Assembly: GCA_041398965.1 (NCBI GenBank)
Contig: JAWKTT010000035.1
Location: 1 to 47,516 of the forward strand
Origin: JAWKTT01 sp041398965
GTDB lineage: Bacteria > Planctomycetota > Planctomycetia > Planctomycetales > Planctomycetaceae
Direction of reading: 5' to 3'
Length of the DNA: 47,516 bases
This document shows positions 16,839 to 25,311 of the stretch, one piece after another. Position 1 is the stretch's first letter; the number at the start of each line of letters is the position of its first letter. The notes beneath the pieces are model-generated. The model ran no database searches, was not told where the DNA came from, and saw only the letters and a list, made by a program, of their open reading frames with translations. Made by a program: the position numbers and the translations under genes.

Positions 16839-19079
16839 ATGCGGTTGACATTACGCACGTTGCTGGGCTATCTGGACGATCTGCTTGAGCCGACGCAGGC
16901 AAAGGAGATTGGGGAGAAGATCAGCGAAAGCCCGAAGGCAGCCGCTTTGGTTTCGCGGATTCGGGATGTGCTCCGTCGTCGTCGGATCGAAGCCCCGGCT
17001 CTCTCCGGCACGGGTTCGGAACCGAATGCGAACATTGTCGCGGAATACCTCGACAACACCCTCTCGCCAGACATGGTCGAAGAACTCGAACGGATTTGCC
17101 TGGAGTCAGACGTCCATCTTGCAGAGGTCGGGGCGACGCATCAGATTCTGACGTTGGTGCTCGGCGAACAGGTCGACGTTTCTGTCACCTTGCGGGAGCG
17201 GATGCATGCGCTCGGGGCGATCGCAAATCATCCAACTGCTGCGGGGGGGACTGCGACGACGGCTCCCCCTGCCCCGATTGCCGCCAGTCCAACAAAGCCG
17301 ACTCCGAAACCCGAAGTTCCCGAATACCTGCGCAGGGATTCGGGATGGAAGACCTACTTTCCTTTCATGATTCTCGGAGTGGCCGCCATCGTTTGGGTCG
17401 CGATGGTCTCGAATGATCCCGGACGAAGTTGGAAGTTCTGGGAGCCGAATCAGACGGAACTGGCCTCCGGAGACACGGTTCCGGCACAGGGTGAGGAAAT
17501 TGTGAACGAGGCCGGAGCGGGGAACACAGCCGGGGGAACGAACGGTCCCGCCCATCAGTTGGCTCCCGGTCTGCGTCCCCAGAATCCCATTGTTCCGGTC
17601 GAAGTCACCCCCCGTCCGGCGGAAGCGCCTGTTGTTCCGCCTGTCGACGAGACTGTCGCCATGGTGAAGCCGACCGATCCAAGCGAGTTTTCGATCGATC
17701 CTCCCCCGCCGAGTGATCTCCCGGAATCTGTCGTGCCCCCAGGGATCGCGACCGGTACCCCGACTGTCATTCCAACATTGCCGACTGACCCCGCCGCTCC
17801 CCCGGTGGCTCCAGTCCCGGGCACCATCCCCGGAACCGTCCCCGTACCTATGCCCATTCCTGACGTCGCGGTGGATCTCCAGCCAGCATGGCCCAGTGTG
17901 ATGTACACTTCCAATGAAGGTCTTCTCCTCCGACACGATCCCGCGAAGAGTTGGCATCTATTGCCCAGGCGATCGCTTCTCCATCGTGGAGAAGAGATCG
18001 CCTGTCCCGAGCCATATTCCGCTCAGGTTGATGTCGGGAATCACGTTGGACTCCTGTTGCTGGGAGGGACGCGGATCACCTTGGTTGATGGTCCTGCGAA
18101 GGGAATCGGGCTGATGCCAGACCGTGGTCGTGTCGTCATTTCCCGGAGCGATGTTCCTGCCGAGGGACCGATCGTCATGCCCATCACTTTGCATGGGGAT
18201 GTTTATCAGCTCTCGCTACTGGAGCCGGGGACACTCTGCGGTCTTGATGTCGCTCCACAACCTTCAATGGCAGGGCCGATGCAGCCACAGCAGGTGTCGT
18301 TCGATGGTGGTTTGTATGTCACCGCTGGAAAAGTGACGCTGGCAAATGATCGAGGCGAAGAAGTCACGCTGACTGCCGATGGGGGATGGGTGCAGTTCGT
18401 CGGAGGGGTACCATCGTTTCAGCCCAGTTCACCAAGCAGTCGCGTCAACTGGGTGAGTGCCACCCCTCCAGAAATTCCGGTCTTCACACGCAGTATCAAT
18501 CGACTGTTTGAAGAGAACTTCCTGGCCGACAAGCCAGTTGGAGACACGATTCCGGCATTGCTGGAGGATCGTCATCCACGCGTCGCAGAACTTGCCAGTC
18601 GGCTGTTGTCGCTTGTCGGGAACGACACCGGGATGGTCCGGGGTCTCTCGTCGAATCATGAAGAAGCACGCATCGCAGCCATTCAGGGGTTGAGTGTCTG
18701 GATTCGTCAGGACCCCGAAAATCAGAAGAAACTCGAAGACCATGTCGACCGCAACTGGCGCGAGGACGATGCGGCCATTGTGTTGCGTCTCGTCTGGGGC
18801 TTCGGCCCGTTCGATGCCGTGCAGCCAATGATCTCGAAAGACCTCATCGACTGGATGGGGCATGAAGACCTCGCCATTCGCGAGTTGGCGTTCTATCACG
18901 TGCAACGGCTGACAAATCGCACGTACTCCTATCGACCACAGAATCCGCTTGTCCAGAGAAATGTCTCGTTGGAACGCTGGAAAGAGCATCTCAAACGAGA
19001 GGGAGCACTTGTCGCCCCCGCAACAGCCACCGAACCAACTCCCGCTGCCCCAGCACCTGCCCCACGTTCCTTTCCATGA
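16839..19079 (+). CDS. Membrane protein with FecR-like extracytoplasmic domain, unknown function
   Basis: 746 aa. The N-terminal cytosolic part has two similar segments, YLDDLLEPTQAKEIGEKISE (about 11-30) and YLDNTLSPDMVEELERICLE (about 71-90), reminiscent of anti-sigma-type N-termini but without Cys/His zinc ligands. One transmembrane helix follows at about 174-192 (FMILGVAAIVWVAMV). Next is a long Pro/Thr/Val-rich linker to about 345. Then comes a FecR-like beta domain (GEEIACPEPYSAQVDVGN, GGTRITLVDG, DRGRVVISRSD, LADGGWV-like pattern) and a helical HEAT-like C-terminus (DRHPRVAELASRLLSLVG, HEEARIAAIQGL). This architecture suggests transmembrane signalling or surveillance. The ATGA overlap with the next gene indicates translational coupling. 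Confidence 0.8.
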   Translation: MRLTLRTLLGYLDDLLEPTQAKEIGEKISESPKAAALVSRIRDVLRRRRIEAPALSGTGSEPNANIVAEYLDNTLSPDMVEELERICLESDVHLAEVGATHQILTLVLGEQVDVSVTLRERMHALGAIANHPTAAGGTATTAPPAPIAASPTKPTPKPEVPEYLRRDSGWKTYFPFMILGVAAIVWVAMVSNDPGRSWKFWEPNQTELASGDTVPAQGEEIVNEAGAGNTAGGTNGPAHQLAPGLRPQNPIVPVEVTPRPAEAPVVPPVDETVAMVKPTDPSEFSIDPPPPSDLPESVVPPGIATGTPTVIPTLPTDPAAPPVAPVPGTIPGTVPVPMPIPDVAVDLQPAWPSVMYTSNEGLLLRHDPAKSWHLLPRRSLLHRGEEIACPEPYSAQVDVGNHVGLLLLGGTRITLVDGPAKGIGLMPDRGRVVISRSDVPAEGPIVMPITLHGDVYQLSLLEPGTLCGLDVAPQPSMAGPMQPQQVSFDGGLYVTAGKVTLANDRGEEVTLTADGGWVQFVGGVPSFQPSSPSSRVNWVSATPPEIPVFTRSINRLFEENFLADKPVGDTIPALLEDRHPRVAELASRLLSLVGNDTGMVRGLSSNHEEARIAAIQGLSVWIRQDPENQKKLEDHVDRNWREDDAAIVLRLVWGFGPFDAVQPMISKDLIDWMGHEDLAIRELAFYHVQRLTNRTYSYRPQNPLVQRNVSLERWKEHLKREGALVAPATATEPTPAAPAPAPRSFP

Positions 19080-19519
19080 CTCTGATCTTTGTCTACGGCA
19101 CCCTGATGCGCGGAGAATGTCGTCACCCCCCTCTCGCCGAACAAACCTTCGTCGCGAATGCCCTGACGACTCCGCAGTATCTCCTGTACAACTGCGGCAG
19201 CTACCCTGCTCTCGTCGATCCATGCGCCCCGACTTCGCAGGCCCTGCATGACCGCAGGGAGCGACCAGACGAAGCGCATGGTCAAGTTGCGGGAGAAGTC
19301 CCTTCTCCACAGAGCATTGCTGGGGAACTGTATGAGGTCGACGACCTCACGCTCCAGAGGCTTGATGAAATTGAAGAGGTCGACGCCGGACTTTATCTGC
19401 GGCAACGGGTCTTCTTGCTCCCCCCGTGGAATGAGGTGACCGCCGAGGCATGGTTCTACAACCAGCCCACAACGCACCTCCCTCTCTGTGGCAACGACTG
19501 GCGGCTGCGTCCGCGTTAG
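19076..19519 (+). CDS. Gamma-glutamylcyclotransferase-like (AIG2/GGCT fold) protein
   Basis: 147 aa. The N-terminal FVYGTLMRGECRHP is the diagnostic Y-G-[ST]-L substrate loop of the GGCT/AIG2 fold. IAGELYEVDDLTLQRLDEIE, with the expected catalytic acidic residue, follows at about 81-100. Members typically cleave gamma-glutamylamines or gamma-glutamyl-amino acids to 5-oxoproline in the cytoplasm. Its start overlaps the preceding stop by four bases (ATGA), so it is expressed with the membrane protein upstream. The substrate cannot be told from sequence. Confidence 0.88.
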   Translation: MTLIFVYGTLMRGECRHPPLAEQTFVANALTTPQYLLYNCGSYPALVDPCAPTSQALHDRRERPDEAHGQVAGEVPSPQSIAGELYEVDDLTLQRLDEIEEVDAGLYLRQRVFLLPPWNEVTAEAWFYNQPTTHLPLCGNDWRLRPR

Positions 19520-19558
19520 TTCGCTGTACGTCAGCCGCTCGCCTTATTGTCGAGTCAC

Positions 19559-20740
19559 TCAGGCTTCGTCGAGCACTTCGACTGCGGCAAACTTGGAACC
19601 CTTAAGCATTTCGAGACTTGCTCCGCCACCGGTGCTCACGTGGGAGACTTGATCGGCCAAACCGAACTTCTCGATTGCAGCCGCCGAATCTCCGCCGCCG
19701 ATGATGCTCATCGCCGAACTGTTCGCGACCGCCTCGGCCACGCGACGGGTTCCGGCATCGAACGGAGGCATCTCGAACACACCCATCGGGCCGTTCCAGA
19801 CGACGGTTTTCGCTTGCTGAATCAACGAAATGTAAAGCTCGGCTGTCTTCGGGCCGATGTCGAATCCTTCAAAGTTGTCGGCAATCTCTCCGGCAGCCAC
19901 GACCTGCTTATTGCAGTCGCCAGAAAAGGCATCACCGCAGTGCGTATCGACCGGAAGCACGAGCTTCCCTTTGCCGATTTCCAGGAGCTCTTTTGCCAGG
20001 TCGACCTTGTCGGGTTCCACGAGGCTTTTCCCGACCTTGCCCCCTTGAGCAAGCGAAAACGTGTAGGCCATCGCCCCACCGATGAGAACTTGATCGCAAA
20101 CGTTCAATAGGTTGCGAATCACCTCGATCTTGTCGGAGACCTTCGCTCCCCCAAGGATCGCCACGAACGGACGTGCCGGGTTCGAAATCGCATCGCTCAG
20201 ATACTTAATCTCTTTTTCGACCAGCGACCCGACCACCTTCGGCTTACTCCCCATCGCCTTCGGGACAGCAACCATCGAGGCATCAAGGCGATGACATGTG
20301 CCAAACGCGTTGTTGCAGTAGATGTCTGCCATTGCAGCGAGTTCGGCAGCAAACGCTGCGTCGCCAATCTTCTCGCCCGGATGGAAGCGAAGATTTTCAA
20401 GAATCAAAACGTCCCCGGATTCAAGGGCGGCGGCCTTAGCGTGGGCATCTTCCCCCACGACGTCGGTGGCAAAACCGATCGGCTGACTCAACAGTTCGGA
20501 GAGTCGATCAGCGGTCGGCTTTAGACTGAACTTTGGTTCGTTGGCCTTGGGCTGTCCGAGATGGCTCATCAGGATCAGTTTGCCACCCCGTTCGAGGACC
20601 GACCGAATCGACGGAAGGGCTCCTTGAATACGCCCATCATCGGTGATGTTGAGGTCGTCGTCCAACGGCACATTGAAGTCCACCCGCATCAACACCGTCT
20701 TGCCAGCCACATCTACCGCATCAATCGCACGCTTCGCCAT
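19559..20740 (-). CDS. pgk: Phosphoglycerate kinase
   Basis: 393 aa, normal length. It catalyses 1,3-bisphosphoglycerate + ADP to 3-phosphoglycerate + ATP in glycolysis (or the reverse in gluconeogenesis). Landmarks: VLMRVDFNVPL (about 15-25), MSHLGQPK, ILENLRFHPGEK, AILGGAKVSDKI, WNGPMGVFE and the C-terminal GGGDSAAAIEKFG...VSTGGGASLEML. The substrate-loop sequence here is NNAFGTCHR rather than the usual NDAFGTAHR, a small variation. It is monocistronic in appearance and faces convergently toward the GGCT gene with a gap of 39 bases. Confidence 0.98.
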   Translation of the reverse strand: MAKRAIDAVDVAGKTVLMRVDFNVPLDDDLNITDDGRIQGALPSIRSVLERGGKLILMSHLGQPKANEPKFSLKPTADRLSELLSQPIGFATDVVGEDAHAKAAALESGDVLILENLRFHPGEKIGDAAFAAELAAMADIYCNNAFGTCHRLDASMVAVPKAMGSKPKVVGSLVEKEIKYLSDAISNPARPFVAILGGAKVSDKIEVIRNLLNVCDQVLIGGAMAYTFSLAQGGKVGKSLVEPDKVDLAKELLEIGKGKLVLPVDTHCGDAFSGDCNKQVVAAGEIADNFEGFDIGPKTAELYISLIQQAKTVVWNGPMGVFEMPPFDAGTRRVAEAVANSSAMSIIGGGDSAAAIEKFGLADQVSHVSTGGGASLEMLKGSKFAAVEVLDEA

Positions 20741-21060
20741 GACTCTTACCTCGAGTGGAATCTTAATCGTCTAAATACGTTGGCTGACTTTCTCAGGGAA
20801 AGGAGTCGACACTGGGCGACATCTCGTCCCCCGTGTCGCTGGACGCTCATCCCACCAGCTCACCCCGCGAAGGATACCGCCCCGTCGACCGAAATCAAAC
20901 CACCTCCACGATAACCCCAAGGCCTTTTCGTCGTGGAATCTGTGCCACTTGTCGAAAGTCCCCCCTTTCGAGCGGATAGGACGCATGCCCCGACACCATT
21001 CCGAGCTGTTCGGAACTTTTCAGCACTTCTCGGCACGATTCGTATAATGAGGTGTGAACC

Positions 21061-21140
21061 ACACCTCTCCCTCTCCCCCACTGTCGACGTTCCTATATTC
21101 TATGACTTTCCAGTGGGGGAGAGGGCCGGGGGTGAGGGGA
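21061..21140. repeat. Palindromic dispersed repeat family A, copy 2
   Basis: ACACCTCTCCCTCTCCCCCA, loop with GTCGACGTTCC, then CCAGTGGGGGAGAGGGCC. It is nearly identical to 23711-23777; most differences are C/T transitions in the loop. The arms CCCTCTCCCCCACTG and CCAGTGGGGGAGAGGG form the stem. Confidence 0.9.
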
Positions 21141-21312
21141 ATTCCGACGCGGCATCCCCTTCGCAAGCTGCCGTGTCATGTTCCACCGTCACCCCCTCAA
21201 CCCAGCCTTTGAAGTTGCGAAAAGTGTCCGTCGTAACCCGAACCGTCAGCGAGGAAACGGTGTGTGCATGGGAATTGTCGGTGACGCCAGATGAGGTTGG
21301 AAAGGCTCATCA

Positions 21313-21632
21313 GATGGACCGCAGATGACACGAACACGGCGGTTCAGCGCGGATGAAAGACGATGAATGGAGACAATCGATGATTCGCGAGTGGCGATGG
21401 CTGATTGAATGGCGATGTCTCGTTCGAACGACCGGCAGCTATCGTCTTGCCGTTCACATTGGCGGTTATCGTGAGCGACAAACCACCAGCCGCCGGTGGA
21501 TGCGGGCGACTGCTCTTCGTTCTCGCACAGCATGACGGGATGGCCATGAGTCATTGGTCATTTGTCATTGAACGAGGTCGCCCAACTTCCATCCGCGAAC
21601 ATCCGCCAAATCCACGTCATCTGCGGTCTATC
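21313..21632. repeat. Imperfect terminal inverted repeat pair enclosing about 230 bp
   Basis: Left arm 21313-21357 (GAT-GGACCGCAGATGAC ... GGCGG ... GCGGATG) is the reverse complement of the right arm 21589-21632 (CATCCGC ... CCGCC ... GTCATCTGCGGTC) at about 30 of 44 positions, including a 13-base exact core. The interior has no supported ORF. It may be a non-autonomous mobile element or a structured-RNA locus. Confidence 0.55.
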
Positions 21633-21824
21633 CTGACTGGCCAAACAGTCCACCGGCCATCGAGACGCACACAGGCCCGACAGGTCGAGACCGCAGTCTC
21701 CTTTTGTCGACGGGGTCGGGTGACTACAATTCTCATCGAGAGACCGGGGACAGAGGTGTCCCCCCTCTTGACGTTGTTTGTCGAGAACCGCTGTGGTTCT
21801 TGTGGGAAGTGGTGAGTGGCATTC

Positions 21825-22688
21825 ATGGCGAACTTTCTTATGACAGATCGATCTTCTTTGAGCCGCTTCATCGTTCGACTGAGCTGTCTATGTCTCGGCC
21901 TGTTTGCGGTGCTGGGGTGTGGATCGTCGACGTATGAGGAACGTCTCGACGCAACAAAGGAACGGAACGCGTACTTTCATCGCCTGAACGAGCGTCTGCA
22001 AAATCGCTGGATGTCGGGGATGGCGCCCAACACACCTTCGTCGGGACTGGCTGGTGTCTCGATGCGGATTCCGAACGGTTTTCAACTGTTGCTTGAACCG
22101 ACCTTGCCTCCCGCAGGAGATGGCCCCGCTCCCGAGCCCGAGCCAGACGGTCGGAACTACTTCGGCGATGTCGAACTTGGTCTCCCCGGATTGCTCGGTG
22201 CCTGGACGGCAGGCAAGGAAGGGGAGATTCGGCTGATGTTGCTCGGGAATCATGAACGGTTTCGTTACGGCGACGACCGCGGCCTCGGGAAACCGGAAGA
22301 GTTTTACATGGACCTCGAAGCGAGGTTGCAACAGCTGTTTCAGGTTCAACTCCCCGACGGCGACGCGGGTCAGCCGGGAACAAGTAACGTCCGCTATCGG
22401 AAGCCCTTGCCCGCCGTACCGAAGTTTTCCGTCGCAAGAAGTTACACGGTCGTCGAGTTTGTTCCCGCCGAGGGGGCCGTCCCGTTTCGAGCCATGCTGT
22501 TCGAGTTACCGAACAACCGCATCTACGCGGCTGCCCTCCTGATTACTCCGGTCGACCTCCCTTCCGATATTCGTGAAAACGTCTTACTCGCCTTGGAAAC
22601 GCTGATTGTTTCGCCCGAGGCTCCCTTGCCGCAAGCACCCGGGGCCACACCTGGAGCGGGGGGGGCTCCGAACAGAGCCGATCTCTGA
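21825..22688 (+). CDS. Putative lipoprotein of unknown function
   Basis: 287 aa from ATG 21825 (a GTG at 21816 and an ATG at 21840 are also possible). The N-terminus has a signal sequence ending in a lipobox, LFAVLGCGSS, so Cys near residue 30 would be lipidated. The mature protein has GVSMRIPNGFQLLLEP, then a Pro/Glu linker (PAPEPEPDGRNY), and a mixed alpha/beta body (YTVVEFVPAEGAVPFRAMLF). It ends in a Gly/Ala/Pro tail. No family is recognised. It is 96 bases upstream of the PPP phosphatase on the same strand. Confidence 0.78.
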   Translation: MANFLMTDRSSLSRFIVRLSCLCLGLFAVLGCGSSTYEERLDATKERNAYFHRLNERLQNRWMSGMAPNTPSSGLAGVSMRIPNGFQLLLEPTLPPAGDGPAPEPEPDGRNYFGDVELGLPGLLGAWTAGKEGEIRLMLLGNHERFRYGDDRGLGKPEEFYMDLEARLQQLFQVQLPDGDAGQPGTSNVRYRKPLPAVPKFSVARSYTVVEFVPAEGAVPFRAMLFELPNNRIYAAALLITPVDLPSDIRENVLLALETLIVSPEAPLPQAPGATPGAGGAPNRADL

Positions 22689-22784
22689 CGGTCGCGATTT
22701 CCAATTCGATTGTTTCAGATACAAGTCAACCCTTCTCGCCACCGGCTGGCCCTACAGGCTCGCCCCTTCTGATCGCTGCTGTTC

Positions 22785-23459
22785 ATGTCTGGTCGCACCA
22801 TCGTTATCGGCGATATTCATGGCTGTGACGTCGCCCTCGAAACTCTGCTCGATGCTCTCGATCTGCAATCGAACGATCTCGTCATCACCCTGGGTGACGT
22901 CATCGATCGCGGACCAAACTCGCGACGTTGCATCGACCTGCTTCTCGAACTTCAACAGACCTGCCGTTCCGTCCATCTGATGGGAAACCATGAAGAGATG
23001 TTCTTCAGCGCGATGCACGGCGGCGAATGGTCGCAAACGTGGGCTCAATACGGCGGCCACGAGATGCTCGCCTCCTACGGCGGGACCTTTCAGAGTGTCC
23101 CCGAGAGACACCTCGATTTCCTCCGCAATGGCAAAGACTACTTCGAGAACGATCAAATCATCTGCGTCCACGCCTCGCTCCGCTGGATGGTCCCGGTTGA
23201 CCACGAGGTAACGCACTGGCTCCGCTGGAACCGGTTCCGCCCCGAACAACCACCACACGTTTCAGGCAAACGAGTTCTCGCCGGCCACACCGCCCAACGC
23301 AGCGGCCTCCCCGCCATCGTCCCCGGTTGGGTTTGCCTCGACACCCACGTCTACGGCCCCGAAGGCCGCCTCTCCGCCCTCATCGTCGAAGAGGACCAAC
23401 TGCGACAAAGCAACCAACAAGGCCACCTCTGGCCCGCAAGAGAACTCTCCACTCGCTGA
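22785..23459 (+). CDS. PPP-family metallophosphatase (serine/threonine or symmetric nucleotide type)
   Basis: 224 aa, typical length for bacterial PrpA/ApaH-like phosphatases. The dimetal-site motifs are all present: GDIHGCD (about 9-15), GDVIDRGPNS (about 37-46), LMGNHEEMF (about 65-73), and later His residues in LAGHTAQR and LDTHVYG. It is expected to hydrolyse phosphoprotein or dinucleoside polyphosphate substrates in the cytoplasm. The short length and HTAQ motif favour the bacterial Ser/Thr phosphatase subgroup over ApaH. In an organism with Hanks-type kinases such as the one in this window, it could oppose them, but there is no direct linkage. Confidence 0.9.
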   Translation: MSGRTIVIGDIHGCDVALETLLDALDLQSNDLVITLGDVIDRGPNSRRCIDLLLELQQTCRSVHLMGNHEEMFFSAMHGGEWSQTWAQYGGHEMLASYGGTFQSVPERHLDFLRNGKDYFENDQIICVHASLRWMVPVDHEVTHWLRWNRFRPEQPPHVSGKRVLAGHTAQRSGLPAIVPGWVCLDTHVYGPEGRLSALIVEEDQLRQSNQQGHLWPARELSTR

Positions 23460-23776
23460 CCATCGCCCGCTTCCAATATCTATCGACCACACAACACTCT
23501 CCAACAATCCCACCCCGCCCCATCGCCCCCCCGACCAACCCGAATCTCCCACAGCCTCCTCGAAAACAGCCCCTTAAAAACAACGGTGGGTCAGATTTTC
23601 TAATCTGACAAAAGCAACTCGTGCGCTTCATTACATAAACATCAAACAGCACCAAGCCCGACTGAAACCCCCGCAACTGCCCGTCACGATTCTCCACTGA
23701 GGGTTAACCCACACCTCTCCCTCTCCCCCACTGTCGACGCTCCTACACTCTACGACCTTCCAGTGGGGGAGAGGGC
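23460..23776. other. Spacer with two repeat families
   Basis: About 317 bases before the insertion sequence. It contains a perfect hairpin with GTCAGATT arms (23590-23609), whose 17-base left part reappears inverted at 26421-26437. It also contains family A palindrome copy 3 (23711-23777). No gene is seen. Confidence 0.45.
23586..23609. repeat. GTGGGTCAGATTTTCTA hairpin repeat, copy 1
   Basis: GTGGGTCAGATTTTCTA at 23586-23602 continues into AATCTGAC, so GTCAGATT and AATCTGAC form an 8-bp stem. The exact reverse complement of the 17-base segment is at 26421-26437. Confidence 0.75.
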
Positions 23777-23777
23777 C
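23711..23777. repeat. Palindromic dispersed repeat family A, copy 3, abutted by the IS element
   Basis: ACACCTCTCCCTCTCCCCCA ... CCAGTGGGGGAGAGGGCC, a full copy up to the terminal GGCC. At that point the IS4-like element begins. In the other copies the sequence continues CC(A/G)GGG(G)TGAGGGG or similar. Confidence 0.9.
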
Positions 23778-25078
23778 AATACCGTTCGGCACAAGATTTG
23801 CGCGATGTTTGGCACGCTTTTTGCGCCATGGTATTTGGATGGTATACCAAGCGAGTTCTTTCAGGGAGGACTTGCTGTGGCACGCCGGAAGACGAAGAAA
23901 GAGCAACGGATTGATCCCCGCAAACTGCAGGGATTCAAGGACTTCGAAATGATCAGCGAAATGCTGGAACGTTTGCACGATGTCGGTACGGCTCGTGATC
24001 GTGCCGGCAACCGGCAGTTGTTCTTCGACCAGTATGCGACGCTCATGATCCTTTATTTTTTCAATCCGACCGTCACGTCGCTGGGTGGCGTGCAGCAGTT
24101 CACGACGCTGGAAAAAGTGCAGCGGATGTGTGGAGTAAAGCCCACGTCCATGGGATCGCTCAGCGAGGCGGCCCAGGTCTTTGACCCGACAACGCTGGAA
24201 CCCATGATTTCGGAACTCGCGGCACGTGCCGGGCAGCTGTCCAGTGCAATGCCCGCGGCAAAGGAAGCCGCACTGGCAGGCCTGATCGCGGTTGACGGCA
24301 GTCTCCTGAAGGCTCTGCCGCGGATGGCGTGGGCACTGTGGCAGGACTCCACGCATCGGGCTGCGAAAATGCATGTGGCGTTCTCTGTGTTCGCCCAGAC
24401 GCCGATCGCTGTCACCGTCACTCATGGCAACGGATCGGAACGGGATCAACTCAGAAAGCTCGTACAGCCGGGCGGATTTTACGTCGCTGATCGTGGGTAC
24501 GCGGATGACTCGATGTTCCGCGACTTTGATGAGCAGGGAGTCCGGTTTCTGATTCGTGTTCAGGAAAACGCTGCGTACGAAGTGGCGGAAGAACGAACGC
24601 TGACCAAAGAGGATCGCCAAGCGGGAGTGGTGCAAGACCTGATCCTCAGGCGACTGGGAACGGAGAAACACAATTCTCTGCTGGAGCGTCCGCTGCGGAT
24701 GGTCAGAATCCAGGGGGGCGAACCGGACCACGTCTGGCTGCTGGTCACGAACGCACTGGAACTGCCGGCGGAACTGATCCTGCTGGCCTATCGGTTTCGC
24801 TGGCAGATCGAGCTGTTCTTTCGATGGCTCAAATGTGTTCTGGGTTGTCGACATCTTCTCAGCCAAAGTCAGCAGGGCGTCACGCTGCAAGTCTATTGTG
24901 CCATCATCGCCGCTTTGCTGATCGCCCTCTGGACCGGCAGCAAACCCAACAAACGAACCTATGAAATGATCTGCCACGACCTCAATGGCTGGGCCACCCT
25001 CGACGAACTCGAACGCCACCTCAGAAAAATCAAAAATCCCAAACCCCCGCCCTAGCACATGTCGTGCCGAACGGTATT
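23778..25078 (+). mobile_element. Complete IS4-like insertion sequence
   Basis: 1,301 bp bounded by terminal inverted repeats AATACCGTTCGGCAC (23778-23792) and GTGCCGAACGGTATT (25064-25078). The first 15 bp are perfect; over 24 bp about 20 match. It contains one transposase gene. Both sides are flanked by GGCC (23774-23777 and 25079-25082), which could be a 4-bp target duplication. GGCC is itself palindromic, so the two bases next to each end also extend the inverted repeat, and the exact ends are ambiguous by up to 4 bases. It appears intact. Confidence 0.9.
23877..25055 (+). CDS. IS4-family DDE transposase
   Basis: 392 aa. The start is GTG 23877 with AGGGAGG 7 bases upstream; the longer frame begins outside the element. 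A basic N-terminus (ARRKTKKEQRIDPRKL) is followed by the DDE triad: D in LIAVDGSLLKAL, D in FYVADRGYADD, and E in the YxxxR...E region YRFRWQIELFFRWLKC. This matches IS4-type transposases. The frame is uninterrupted from start to stop and ends 23 bases before the element's right end, so the element could still be active. Confidence 0.93.
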   Translation: MARRKTKKEQRIDPRKLQGFKDFEMISEMLERLHDVGTARDRAGNRQLFFDQYATLMILYFFNPTVTSLGGVQQFTTLEKVQRMCGVKPTSMGSLSEAAQVFDPTTLEPMISELAARAGQLSSAMPAAKEAALAGLIAVDGSLLKALPRMAWALWQDSTHRAAKMHVAFSVFAQTPIAVTVTHGNGSERDQLRKLVQPGGFYVADRGYADDSMFRDFDEQGVRFLIRVQENAAYEVAEERTLTKEDRQAGVVQDLILRRLGTEKHNSLLERPLRMVRIQGGEPDHVWLLVTNALELPAELILLAYRFRWQIELFFRWLKCVLGCRHLLSQSQQGVTLQVYCAIIAALLIALWTGSKPNKRTYEMICHDLNGWATLDELERHLRKIKNPKPPP

Positions 25079-25311
25079 GGCCTTCTCCCCCCGTGGGAAC
25101 GCGGTCTCAAGTCGGAGCGTCGTCTGCGGGGGAGAAGGAGTTTCGCGTCGGCTGACGCCTCCGGATCGGGGAGTTGCAATGTCGGGAATGCACCCTCACA
25201 GGGCCCGAGTTGCAAATCGGACTATCGATGTTTTTTCCCTTTCGCTACTGTGCCGCTTGATCTCCCGGCTGGCTGGGACCTCTTGATTGAGTTTATGGTT
25301 CAAGGAAGAAC
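25079..25311. other. Region between the IS and the oxidoreductase
   Basis: Carries the right-hand repeat (25081-25162) and then about 150 bases leading to the Gfo/Idh gene. The IS lies upstream of that gene and points toward it, so outward transcription is possible. No gene is supported. Confidence 0.4.
25081..25162. repeat. Dispersed repeat with 11-bp inverted arms
   Basis: CCTTCTCCCCC (25081-25091) and GGGGGAGAAGG (25128-25138) are exact complements around a 36-base loop. They are followed by TCGCGTCGGCTGACGCCTCC, shared with 4382-4405. Confidence 0.8.

Larger units (their letters stand above)
20741..21824. other. 1.1-kb non-coding region rich in dispersed repeats
   Basis: No coding region is supported. 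It holds family A palindrome copy 2 (21061-21140). It also holds a taacccgaaccgtcagcgag-like stretch at about 21233-21252 and a 44-base imperfect inverted repeat pair (21313-21357 and 21589-21632) enclosing about 230 bases. The promoter of pgk (left, minus strand) and of the lipoprotein gene (right) should be here, but I cannot pinpoint them. Confidence 0.5.

Noticed and set aside
23631..25058. 475-codon minus-strand frame opposite the transposase
   Set aside because: Mirror frame of the intact DDE transposase; composition is typical of a shadow and it crosses the IS boundary.
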